The notes under the pieces: generated by a model
What the model was told of the DNA's origin: nothing
Databases searched by the model: none
The model's input: the letters and a program-made list of their open reading frames with translations, nothing else
Shown: piece by piece, positions 1 to 6,381 of the stretch
Layout: every line of letters starts with the position of its first letter
How positions within the stretch are numbered: the stretch's first letter is position 1
Position numbers and translations under genes: made by a program
Assembly: GCA_049513815.1 (NCBI GenBank)
Contig: JBEKVR010000157.1
Location: forward strand, 1-11,466
Direction: 5' to 3'
Length of the DNA: 11,466 nt
From: Roseiarcus sp049513815
Lineage (GTDB): Bacteria > Pseudomonadota > Alphaproteobacteria > Rhizobiales > Beijerinckiaceae

Positions 1-26
1 AGGGCGACAACTCTATTCTCGTTCAT
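1..26 (-). CDS. Possible 5' end of a gene leaving the left edge
   Basis: On the minus strand an ATG at 26-24 opens a frame reading MNENRVVA before the window ends. A GGAG lies 9 bases upstream (39-36), and a second in-frame ATG sits at 41-39. Only eight codons are visible, so no family can be assigned. The nearby AATGTCACA repeats make an insertion-sequence transposase conceivable, but this is a guess. The GGAG lies inside a predicted stem of the 27-82 fold, so translation of this gene, if real, could be controlled by RNA structure. Confidence 0.25.
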
Positions 27-82
27 GGCGTAACGCTCCATCTTGGAGGTTCGGGTGGCTTGAACACCAACCCCGTTACGCC
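27..82 (-). promoter_or_regulatory. Compact three-way-junction fold, possible structured leader
   Basis: GGCGTAACG (27-35) is perfectly complementary to CGTTACGCC (74-82). Inside are two more stems: CTCCA (36-40) with TGGAG (44-48), and GTT plus GGTG (49-51, 54-57) with CACC plus AAC (65-71). Nearly all 56 bases pair, giving a three-way junction. Read on the minus strand, the closing stem abuts an ATG (26-24) and the GGAG that could serve as its ribosome site is buried in a stem, as in a translation-controlling leader. It could equally be a DNA cruciform or a mobile-element subterminal structure. It matches no riboswitch class I recognise. Confidence 0.35.
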
Positions 83-146
83 GCCTTCCTCACCCCCGTC
101 ACCCAGTTTCCGCCATAGCTCCATGGGCCGCTCTGGCGAGCGGGTG

Positions 147-202
147 TGAGAATGTCACAGCATCTTCTCCTGAGGCGAACGTAGATTACAGAAATGTCAC
201 AA
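147..202. repeat. Paired AATGTCACA direct repeats, possible IS end
   Basis: AATGTCACA occurs at 151-159 and again at 193-201, 42 bases apart. The flanking bases are also similar (TGAG and CAGA before it). On the minus strand these read TGTGACATT followed by CT or TC. Spaced repeats of this kind occur at the ends of several insertion-sequence families, so this may be one terminus of an element extending left. No transposase is visible inside the window, so the family is not assigned. Confidence 0.35.
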
Positions 203-205
203 TCC

Positions 206-579
206 AGGCGTCGCGACCGGCCTGAGCGAACGCGCTTGGCCTCCCGACGGCTGGCGGCTCGGACTGGCGGCTCTTCTGGCAATCGAAATGTCGAAGCGGG
301 CGCTGGTTTCTGCATAGCCCAGAGGCGACTTTCGACCCGTTGCAGGCGCGTAAGCCCTACACATTGGCGACGGCAGCCGACCGCCCATTGCGATTGCAAT
401 TCGACTTCAATTACACAATCATACGGCGTTAGTTTGGAATGCGCATTTCCGCAACCGGAGCGCTCGCGCGCCGGTAGGCAGACCATAGAGCTAGAGCTGG
501 GAAGGAGCGGAGTATCTTGCCGCTCCATCCTGATCGCCTGCTCTCGACGGCCGGAAGACCTGGGGAGTTCGCTTGGCGC
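206..579. other. Stretch with no supported gene
   Basis: The frame of the lipid kinase stays open back to 194, but the codons before 590 give an Arg/Ser-rich, low-complexity protein unlike any kinase N-terminus. I see no RNA gene and no convincing sigma70-type or stress-sigma promoter. A slightly AT-richer patch at 388-425 is the only local change in composition, and a promoter for the kinase-AraC pair would be expected somewhere here. Confidence 0.5.
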
Positions 580-589
580 GGAGAGAGCC

Positions 590-1531
590 ATGGCGGATGT
601 ACAGCAACCGAAGTTGGGTCGCCCATTTTGCATCCTTAACGGCCATTCCGTCCGTGTCGAGGAAGCTAAGGCGCAAATCGCGCGCGCCGCGTCCAAGCGC
701 GGCGTTGAGGCTGACGTCGTCGTGACGAAGCGTGACGACGACATCAGCGTCTTGGCCGCGCGAGCCCTTGCCGAAGGTCGCCAGATCGTGGTCGCGGGCG
801 GCGGCGACGGAACTGTGAACGCAGTGGCCGGGAAGCTGGCGGGCGCCGACGCCGCGCTGGGCGTCATCCCGATGGGGACGTTGAACCACTTCGCCAAGGA
901 CGCGGGGCTGCCCCTCAACCTTGAGGCTGCAGCGCAAACGCTCTTCGCTGGCCGCGTGATCGAAGTCGACGTCGGCGAGGTCAACGGCCGCGTGTTCGTC
1001 AACAACTCGGGCGTCGGCTTCTATCCGCACTTTGTGCGCCAACGCGAGGCCGAGGAGCACCGCGGACGCGAGAAGCGCGTCGCCTTCATGCTGGCTCTGA
1101 GGTCGGTCGTGAGGCGCTACTTCCGCCTTCGAATGGGGCTGCACTTGAAGGAAGCCGAGGCGCTCGAGCGCGTGACGCCGTTCCTGTTCGTCGGCAACAA
1201 TCGCTATCGCGTCGCAGGGCCTGAAATCGGAACGCGATCGACGCTGGATTCCGGCCGCTTATGGGTCTGCATGGCGCCAAGCCTCGGACGGCGACACTTC
1301 GCCCGCGTCGCATTGGGCGCGCTCGTTGGGCGTGAGCCCGACGAGGAGCTGAATGTCTTCGAGACCGAGGAGCTTTGGGTCGAGCCCGCGACGCCGCGGG
1401 CCTATGTCTCCTTCGACGGCGAGGCGGCGGTCATGGAGGGGCCTCTCCACTATCGGATTCGACCGCGCGCGCTTAGACTTGTCGCGCCTGAGCGGCCGGT
1501 TGTCGATCGGCGTTTCCCGCCAGGGAGCTAG
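590..1531 (+). CDS. Diacylglycerol/lipid kinase family protein
   Basis: A 313-residue protein of the DAGK catalytic-domain (YegS/LCB5-like) superfamily, whose members phosphorylate diacylglycerol or related lipids with ATP at the inner membrane face. The nucleotide-binding signature GGGDGT is at residues 70-75, followed by the PMGTLNHFAKD block at about 94-104, typical of this subfamily. The conserved NNSGVGFYP segment and a C-terminal beta domain ending in YRIRPRALRLV follow. The ATG at 590 is chosen because a GGAGAG precedes it and family homology begins just after it; the frame is open 132 codons further upstream, but that part looks non-coding. The stop lies 7 bases before the AraC-family start, so the two genes are probably cotranscribed. 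The exact lipid substrate cannot be told from sequence. Confidence 0.9.
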   Translation: MADVQQPKLGRPFCILNGHSVRVEEAKAQIARAASKRGVEADVVVTKRDDDISVLAARALAEGRQIVVAGGGDGTVNAVAGKLAGADAALGVIPMGTLNHFAKDAGLPLNLEAAAQTLFAGRVIEVDVGEVNGRVFVNNSGVGFYPHFVRQREAEEHRGREKRVAFMLALRSVVRRYFRLRMGLHLKEAEALERVTPFLFVGNNRYRVAGPEIGTRSTLDSGRLWVCMAPSLGRRHFARVALGALVGREPDEELNVFETEELWVEPATPRAYVSFDGEAAVMEGPLHYRIRPRALRLVAPERPVVDRRFPPGS

Positions 1532-1538
1532 CGCGAGC

Positions 1539-2573
1539 ATGGCCAGAGGCGGGCTCGACGACAAGATCCATCCGGTCGGCAAGCTTGCGACGATCGTGAG
1601 CACGCTGGCGGAGGATGGCGTTGCGATCGAGGAGGCGCTGCGCGCCGTCCAGCTTTCGTCGGGCGCGCTCGCCTCGCCGAAGACCCGGGTTTCGATCAAC
1701 CAGATTCTTTGGCTCTGTCGCGAGGCGATGGAGCGCGCGCACGATCCGTTCTTCGCCTACCGCACCGGCCTGAGGATGCGCGTGTCGACCTTCGGTCTTT
1801 TTGGTTTCGCGATTCTCACCGGCACGAGTTTCCGCCAAACGATCCGGGTCGCGGCCAAGTACCACGAACTGACGACGCCGCTGGCCGGCGTGTCCTTCCG
1901 CGAAGAGGCCGGATGCGGGATCTGGAGCGTCGATCCGGAACCCCATCCGCTAATCGACGCGCCGCTCTACCGATTTCTCGTCGAAATGCAGTTCGGCATC
2001 TTCGTGTCGTTGCATCGCGACGTGATGGGACCGGCGTTCAGGCCGACGGCGTTTCGCTTCGCCTACCCCGCGCCCGTGGCCGCGCAGCGATATTGCGACG
2101 CGTTTTCCTGCGACGCGCTGTTCGGTCAAGCGAGCAATGAAATGGCGTTCGATGCGACTTTGCTGGACGCCGTTCCGCCGCTCGGCGACAGGCTTACCAA
2201 CCCGACGGTCTTGAAGATGTGCGACAAGCTCCTGGAGGAGTTCGACCTTCGCAAGGGCGTGTCGGGCAAGGTGCGCGAAGCGCTGCTCGCCAATCTCGCC
2301 GAGCCGACGCCTGTTGACGACATCGCCCGCCATCTCGGGCAGTCGCCGCGCACGCTGCGGCGCAAGCTGCAAGAGGAGGGCGCCTCGATTCAGAAGCTGC
2401 GCGACGAATTGCGACTGCAAGTCGCAGTCAAATACCTCAGGGACACCGATATGACCGTCGAAGAGGCGAGCAACGTCTTGGGGTTCAATGAGGCGGCGAA
2501 CTTCCGGCGGGCCTTCGCGCGCTGGACGAATATGTCGCCGCAGCAATTCAGAGCGATCGCCAGCAACGGGTAA
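1539..2573 (+). CDS. AraC-family transcriptional regulator
   Basis: A 344-residue regulator. The N-terminal two thirds (about 20-210) is an Arabinose_bd-type ligand or sensor domain, as in OruR/ArgR-like AraC proteins, with the characteristic RTGLRMRVSTFGLFGFAIL stretch. The C-terminal ~90 residues carry the double helix-turn-helix: first helix pair around VDDIARHLGQSPRTLRRKLQ, second around MTVEEASNVLGFNEAANFRRAF, then the WTNMSPQQFR end typical of the family. The ATG at 1539 has a GGGAG (1523-1527) inside the end of the kinase gene. Its ligand is unknown. It could act on the kinase operon, on the downstream stress cassette, or both. A decayed second copy lies at 7999-8670. Confidence 0.92.
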   Translation: MARGGLDDKIHPVGKLATIVSTLAEDGVAIEEALRAVQLSSGALASPKTRVSINQILWLCREAMERAHDPFFAYRTGLRMRVSTFGLFGFAILTGTSFRQTIRVAAKYHELTTPLAGVSFREEAGCGIWSVDPEPHPLIDAPLYRFLVEMQFGIFVSLHRDVMGPAFRPTAFRFAYPAPVAAQRYCDAFSCDALFGQASNEMAFDATLLDAVPPLGDRLTNPTVLKMCDKLLEEFDLRKGVSGKVREALLANLAEPTPVDDIARHLGQSPRTLRRKLQEEGASIQKLRDELRLQVAVKYLRDTDMTVEEASNVLGFNEAANFRRAFARWTNMSPQQFRAIASNG

Positions 2574-2730
2574 GACGATCGCGTTGCGGCTTCGGCGCGT
2601 CAACGATGCGGGCCGCGACGGCCAAAATCGCGCCGATATTTGGCCGGCGGCGACCTTCTGCGCGGCGACGCTTTCATGGCATCTCCCGGCCTCGAACGGA
2701 TGACCCGTCGAGAAAAGGAGTTGCGCCATG
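1567..2730 (+). repeat. Long direct repeat, left (intact) copy
   Basis: This stretch covers nearly the whole AraC gene plus the 154 bases after it, and it recurs at 7999-8791. The match stops exactly at the ATG of the following gene: beyond ATG the two sequences are unrelated (coiled-coil gene here, ftsH there). By eye the copies differ by scattered substitutions, about one in six to eight bases, so the duplication is not recent. The left copy is the complete one. Confidence 0.9.
2619..2646 (+). promoter_or_regulatory. Inverted repeat in leader of coiled-coil gene
   Basis: CGGCCAAA (2619-2626) and TTTGGCCG (2639-2646) form perfect 8-base arms around a 12-base spacer, about 82 bases before the ATG at 2728. 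The same arms and spacing occur upstream of ftsH at 8679-8706. It could be an operator for a dimeric regulator or an RNA hairpin. No T-run follows, so it is not a normal terminator. Confidence 0.4.
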
Positions 2731-3144
2731 AGCCAACGCATTGATCAATTCCGAGAGACGTTTCGCCTCAAGCTGATGCAGGCCGACAGCGATCTGTCGG
2801 CCCTGAAGGGCAAGATCGACGCGAAAGCGGAGACCGCCGAGCGCGACGCGCGCGCCTGCCTGGACGAGGTGAGGAAGCGCATCGAACAAAGCGAGCCCAA
2901 GGCCAAGGCCGCCCGAGCGGAAGTCGAGAAGTGGGCGAACGAGCGGAAGGCGGCCGCGAAGGACGCCGTCGCCGCGGTGAAGGTCAAGGGCGAGACCGCA
3001 ACGCTGAAAGCCCGGGCCGAGGTCGCCGAACATTACGCTCTGGCGGCGGTCGACGTCGCTGTGGCGGCGATCGACGCTGCGGAACACGCGGCGCTCGAAG
3101 CTTGGCTCGCGCGTCGCGACGCCGACCACGCTCCTGGCAAGTAG
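2728..3144 (+). CDS. Small helical, coiled-coil-like protein of unknown function
   Basis: A 138-residue, highly charged protein rich in Ala, Lys, Glu and Arg with no signal peptide or membrane segment. Nearly the whole length should be helical, with heptad-like spacing through residues 5-95 (Arg/Lys/Glu alternating with Ala/Leu/Val) and an Ala/Val-rich helix at about 95-125. The start has a strong AAGGAG ribosome site. I do not recognise a family; phasin-like or LEA-like helical proteins are superficially similar. It heads the series of membrane-stress genes and shares its entire leader with ftsH, which suggests shared regulation. A cytoplasmic chaperone or scaffold role would be inference only. 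Confidence 0.75.
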   Translation: MSQRIDQFRETFRLKLMQADSDLSALKGKIDAKAETAERDARACLDEVRKRIEQSEPKAKAARAEVEKWANERKAAAKDAVAAVKVKGETATLKARAEVAEHYALAAVDVAVAAIDAAEHAALEAWLARRDADHAPGK

Positions 3145-3177
3145 GTTCACGCGATCCTTCGTCAGGCGCCGCAATGT

Positions 3178-3197
3178 GGCCTCGGGAATCCGAGGCC
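3178..3197 (+). terminator. GC-rich hairpin after the coiled-coil gene
   Basis: GGCCTCGG (3178-3185) pairs perfectly with CCGAGGCC (3190-3197) around a GAAT loop, 34 bases after the stop codon. There is no T-tract, so it may be a weak or Rho-assisted terminator, or an mRNA-stabilising hairpin separating the first gene from the HdeD genes. Confidence 0.35.
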
Positions 3198-3248
3198 GCC
3201 CCGAGCGGCGCCCAACGGGGGATTCGGCTGACGTGATGGAGATGAACG

Positions 3249-3803
3249 ATGATCAGCGACATTCAAATGCTGATTCAAATTCCGCACGAACTTGCCCAGA
3301 ATTGGGGCTGGTTTCTCGCCCTCGGGATCGGCCTGGTGATCCTCGGCCTTGCGGCGGTCGTGCGTTCCTTCGCGGCCACCGTCGCGTCGATGCTGTTCTT
3401 CGGTTGGCTGATGGTCGCGGCGTCCGGCATCGAAATCGCTCAGGCCGTCTTGGTCGGACATTGGGCGGGATTCTTCCAACACCTGTTGGCGGCGATCCTG
3501 TTTGGCGTCGTCGGTCTCTTGACGGTCGTCAGGCCTCGACAGAGCGCCGAGGTGCTGACCCTGTTCATGGCCGCCTTCTTCCTGGTCGGCGGACTTTCCC
3601 AGATCGTCGTCGCCGTGGCGCTTGCGCTGCCGGGATGGGGTTGGCAGGTCGCCGACGGCGCCATCACCTTGGCGCTGGGTCTGCTGGTGATGGCGGAATG
3701 GCCGATCTCAGGACTTTGGGCGATCGGGCTCTTCCTCGGCATCGACCTCATTTTCTTCGGCTTTGCGTGGACCGCGATCGCCTTCGGCCTGCTGTCCATG
3801 TGA
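3249..3803 (+). CDS. HdeD/DUF308 family membrane protein (copy 1)
   Basis: A 184-residue inner-membrane protein of the HdeD (DUF308) family, close to the usual ~190 residues. About six hydrophobic segments are visible, near residues 22-39, 43-67, 76-95, 101-126, 135-150 and 155-183, in paired repeats as expected. E. coli HdeD is needed for acid resistance at high cell density, and HdeD proteins also occur in transmissible stress-tolerance islands; the molecular activity is unknown. A GGAG at 3238-3241 sets the start. Compared with copy 2 it lacks the canonical N-terminal NWW motif, having NWGW at 18-21, so the two are diverged paralogues rather than a recent duplication. Confidence 0.88.
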   Translation: MISDIQMLIQIPHELAQNWGWFLALGIGLVILGLAAVVRSFAATVASMLFFGWLMVAASGIEIAQAVLVGHWAGFFQHLLAAILFGVVGLLTVVRPRQSAEVLTLFMAAFFLVGGLSQIVVAVALALPGWGWQVADGAITLALGLLVMAEWPISGLWAIGLFLGIDLIFFGFAWTAIAFGLLSM

Positions 3804-3827
3804 AAGACCCGCGTCGGTCCCGCTTCG

Positions 3828-3843
3828 TGCGCGCCGGCGCGCA
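3828..3843. repeat. 16-base perfect palindrome between the hdeD genes
   Basis: TGCGCGCC is followed directly by its complement GGCGCGCA. With no loop it is unlikely to be an RNA terminator. It could be a protein-binding site about 34 bases before the second HdeD start, but GC-only palindromes arise easily in DNA of this composition. Confidence 0.3.
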
Positions 3844-3876
3844 ACCTTCAAACCCTCAACGATCAAGGAGCAAGTC

Positions 3877-4473
3877 ATGACTGGAACAAGATTTGGCGGC
3901 GAACTCTCGCCGGGGCGCGATCTGCTGGCCGCCCTGCTGGCCCGCAACTGGTGGGCGATCGGACTGCGCGGCGTACTCGCCGTCGTATTCGGCCTGATCG
4001 CGTTGTTTCTCCCCGGCGCGACGATGCTGTCGCTGGTGATCGTGTTCGCGATCTACGCGTTCGCCGACGGCGTGTTCGGCGTCGTCAGCGCGGTTCGAGC
4101 GGCGCAGGCCGGCCAACGCTGGGGCGTGCTCGTGTTCGAGGGCCTGGTCAACATCGCCGTCGCCGTGATCGCCGTGCTGTGGCCGGGAATCACCGTGGTC
4201 GCGTTCGTGCTGCTCGTTGCGATCTGGGCGATCGTGACCGGGGCCCTGGAGCTGGCGGCGGCTTTCCGGCTCGGAACCGAAGACGGTCGCTGGTGGCTGG
4301 TCGTCGGCGGACTCGTCTCGTTGGTCTACGGCGCGCTGCTTGTCGTCGCCCCGATGATCGGCGCGGTGGTGTTGACCTGGTGGCTCGGCGCCTACGCACT
4401 GATCTTCGGCGTCGCCCTCATCGTGCTCGCTTTCAAGCTCAAGGCGCGGCTCGACAAACATCAGCGCGCCTGA
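3877..4473 (+). CDS. HdeD/DUF308 family membrane protein (copy 2)
   Basis: A 198-residue HdeD family protein. Residues 23-46 carry the classic opening of the family (RNWWAIGLRGVLAVVFG) followed by LFLPG. Six hydrophobic segments can be placed near 26-45, 50-72, 84-103, 106-129, 139-158 and 162-187, with a short basic C-terminal tail. The ATG at 3877 is preceded by AAGGAG (3865-3870); the frame is open 38 codons earlier, but those overlap the previous gene. It lies 73 bases after the first hdeD gene and is probably in the same transcript. Two unlike HdeD paralogues side by side could form a hetero-oligomer, which is inference. Confidence 0.92.
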   Translation: MTGTRFGGELSPGRDLLAALLARNWWAIGLRGVLAVVFGLIALFLPGATMLSLVIVFAIYAFADGVFGVVSAVRAAQAGQRWGVLVFEGLVNIAVAVIAVLWPGITVVAFVLLVAIWAIVTGALELAAAFRLGTEDGRWWLVVGGLVSLVYGALLVVAPMIGAVVLTWWLGAYALIFGVALIVLAFKLKARLDKHQRA

Positions 4474-4513
4474 CACCTCCAATGTCCATCAACGCCAAGC
4501 ACAGGCGACGACC

Positions 4514-5098
4514 ATGAGCGGAACAGAATCTGAAACTGCGGCGGCCCGTTCGCCGGACCGCCCGAGCCTGTGGATCAGGGAGCTGCCCTTCGTCGCATTG
4601 CTCGTCCTGATCATGATCGGCGTCGCTTACCCCAGCGTCTCCAGACAGCCGCTCATCATCTACTGGGAGCTGCTGGCGCCGCTCATCGGGGTCGCCTGCG
4701 CCGCCGCCGGTTGGCGGAGCGCCGGCGGCGCCGCCGCCCGGTCGCGTTTGATCCTGACCCAGTCGCTGCACTGGGCGGCGTTCCTGGTGGTGATGAATCT
4801 GCTGCTGCTGCCGAGCGTGCAGCGAATCTTCACCGCCAACTCGACCGGCCTCGCCGTTTACACCCTGCTGACGCTCGGCGCCTTCAGCGCCGGCGCGCAG
4901 GTCCTCTCCTGGCGAATCTGTGTGCTCGCGCTGATCATGGCGCTCGGGATTCCAGCCATCGCCTGGATTGAAAACTCGGCGTTGGTCTTGGTGCTGGCGG
5001 CCGCCGGCGCGCTCGCCATCGTCGTCGTCGCCGTCCGCCTTTGGCGTGAAGGGCGCGGACGAGCGGCCGACGGCGATCGTAACGGCGCGCCTGGCTGA
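4514..5098 (+). CDS. Polytopic membrane protein of unknown function
   Basis: A 194-residue protein with a polar N-terminal ~20 residues and about six hydrophobic segments (roughly 24-39, 46-66, 78-99, 111-131, 134-151, 155-174), ending in an Arg-rich cytoplasmic tail. I do not recognise a family. It is similar in size and topology to the two HdeD proteins before it but lacks their motifs. The ribosome site is weak (AGGCGA). It lies 40 bases after hdeD copy 2 and directly upstream of the ClpP-fold protease, so it belongs to the same gene series. Confidence 0.75.
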   Translation: MSGTESETAAARSPDRPSLWIRELPFVALLVLIMIGVAYPSVSRQPLIIYWELLAPLIGVACAAAGWRSAGGAAARSRLILTQSLHWAAFLVVMNLLLLPSVQRIFTANSTGLAVYTLLTLGAFSAGAQVLSWRICVLALIMALGIPAIAWIENSALVLVLAAAGALAIVVVAVRLWREGRGRAADGDRNGAPG

Positions 5099-5130
5099 GG
5101 CGCCAAGAGCTGGAGCGACGCGAACGCGCT

Positions 5131-5150
5131 CCGCGCCACGCGGCGCGGTT
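5131..5150 (+). terminator. GC-rich hairpin between membrane protein and protease genes
   Basis: CCGCGCC (5131-5137) pairs perfectly with GGCGCGG (5142-5148) around an ACGC loop, followed by only two T residues. It may be a weak terminator or a processing site within the operon; the next gene begins 28 bases later. Confidence 0.35.
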
Positions 5151-5178
5151 CGACAGTTGAATGAATGGAGGTGCGCAA

Positions 5179-6009
5179 ATGACCATCGATCTTTCATCGA
5201 TCGTCTGGCTGTTCTTCGCGCTCATGCTGCTGCAGCCGATCCTCACCACCCGATGGTACGCCGTGCAGCGCGCGCGAACCATCCGCGAGATCGAGAAAAT
5301 GCACGGGTCGCGGGTGATCACCATGATCCATCGCCAGGAAAAGGCGAGCGTGTTCGGCGTATCGGTCTCGCCTCATATCGATCTCGAGGACGCGCGGACG
5401 GTCATCGCGGCGATCAAGGAGACGCCCGAGGACCTGCCGATCGATTTCGTGATCCACACTCCAGGCGGCCTCGTGCTGGCGGCGATGCAGATCGCGCGCG
5501 CGCTCCGAGCCCACAAGGCGAAGGTCACCGTCTACGTGCCGGTCTTCGCCATGTCGGGCGGGACGCTGATCGCGCTGGCGGCGGACGAAATTGTGCTCGG
5601 CGAGTTCTCGGTTCTCGGTCCGATCGATCCGCAGATCGGCGCCCTCCCAGCGGCGAGCATTGTCAAGGCGCGCAACGCCAAGCCGATCGAACACGTCTCC
5701 GACCTCACACTGGTTCCCGCCGACGTCAGCGAAAAGGCGGTCCAACAGGTCAAGCGCGGCACCGCCGAGTTGATGGAGTCGCGCATGGACAATACGGCCG
5801 CCGAGGCCCTCGCCGACAAGCTCGCCGGCGGTCGTTGGACTCACGACTACGCGCTGACTGCGGCCGAAGCGAGCGAGCTGGGGTTGCCGGTCAAGGCGGC
5901 AATGCCGATCGAGGTGATGCGGCTGATGACGCTCTACCCGCAGCCGCTTCAGGCTTCGAGGATCGAGTATCTGCCGATTGAGCTCCCGCGCCAGAGGCGG
6001 CTCATCTAG
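5179..6009 (+). CDS. SDH_sah/ClpP-fold membrane-anchored serine protease
   Basis: A 276-residue protein of the serine dehydrogenase proteinase (SDH_sah, PF01972) family in the ClpP/crotonase superfamily, related to SppA-like peptidases. Residues about 5-22 form an N-terminal membrane anchor. The domain then shows HTPGG (93-97), which matches the oxyanion-forming loop, and FAMSGGT with the likely nucleophile Ser126. A LGPIDPQIGALPA block follows, then a helical C-terminal part. The ATG at 5179 is preferred to 5161 because GGAGG (5167-5171) sits 7 bases before it. It probably cleaves membrane or envelope peptides, but the substrate is unknown. It is the first of three proteases in this window. 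Confidence 0.87.
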   Translation: MTIDLSSIVWLFFALMLLQPILTTRWYAVQRARTIREIEKMHGSRVITMIHRQEKASVFGVSVSPHIDLEDARTVIAAIKETPEDLPIDFVIHTPGGLVLAAMQIARALRAHKAKVTVYVPVFAMSGGTLIALAADEIVLGEFSVLGPIDPQIGALPAASIVKARNAKPIEHVSDLTLVPADVSEKAVQQVKRGTAELMESRMDNTAAEALADKLAGGRWTHDYALTAAEASELGLPVKAAMPIEVMRLMTLYPQPLQASRIEYLPIELPRQRRLI

Positions 6010-6061
6010 CGAGTTCCGCTTTTGGATCGGGCCCGTTCGGACGACAACGATGGTGGATGAG

Positions 6062-6370
6062 ATGTCCAACGACACGGTGCTGTTGCGCGAACTGAAGTCT
6101 CTGCGCGAAGACATCTCGTCGTCTCAGAAGGCGCGCTCGTCGCGAGCGGTCGACCGCGCTTCGGCTGGCGGCGACGCGGCGGAAAGCCCGGTTCAACCGA
6201 TCGAGGCGATCGAAGAGCGGCGGCTCGACGGCGAACTGCGTGAACTCGTCGATGCGGTCAAGGAATTCGTCCAGGACGCCGAGAAGAACGCATCGGCGCA
6301 TCCGGCCGCGACGGCGGTCGGCGGGATGGTCGTCGGCATTCTGATTGGCCGCCTGCTCGGCCGGCGCTAG
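6062..6370 (+). CDS. ElaB/YqjD (DUF883)-like tail-anchored protein
   Basis: A 102-residue protein with a polar, helical N-terminal part, an acidic/basic central helix (LRELVDAVKEFVQDAEK) and a C-terminal Gly-rich membrane segment that begins after HPAAT and ends in GRLLGRR. This layout matches ElaB/YqjD/DUF883 proteins, which in E. coli are tail-anchored in the inner membrane and bind ribosomes in stationary phase. Either ATG, 6050 or 6062, could be used; 6062 is chosen because a weak GGTGGATGAG precedes it. It starts 52 bases after the protease gene, and its stop overlaps the ribosome site of the next gene. The family call rests on architecture, since the N-terminal half is divergent. Confidence 0.78.
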   Translation: MSNDTVLLRELKSLREDISSSQKARSSRAVDRASAGGDAAESPVQPIEAIEERRLDGELRELVDAVKEFVQDAEKNASAHPAATAVGGMVVGILIGRLLGRR

Positions 6371-6381
6371 GAGTCCGGCCC

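Noticed and set aside
388..425. Sigma70 promoter before the lipid kinase
   Set aside because: TTGCGA with 17-base spacing leads to TTACAC, which matches the -10 consensus poorly; not strong enough to call.
194..589. 132-codon N-terminal extension of the lipid kinase frame
   Set aside because: The extension is Arg/Ser-rich and unlike the family, whereas 590 has a ribosome site and the family homology begins just after it.
3880..3910. EcfG-type general stress promoter (GGAAC start)
   Set aside because: GGAAC strings near gene starts lack the matching downstream GTT at 16-17 bases, here and elsewhere in the window.
5194..6114. 306-codon minus-strand frame opposite the ClpP-fold protease
   Set aside because: The + strand gene has clear family motifs; the antisense product is charged, low-complexity sequence.
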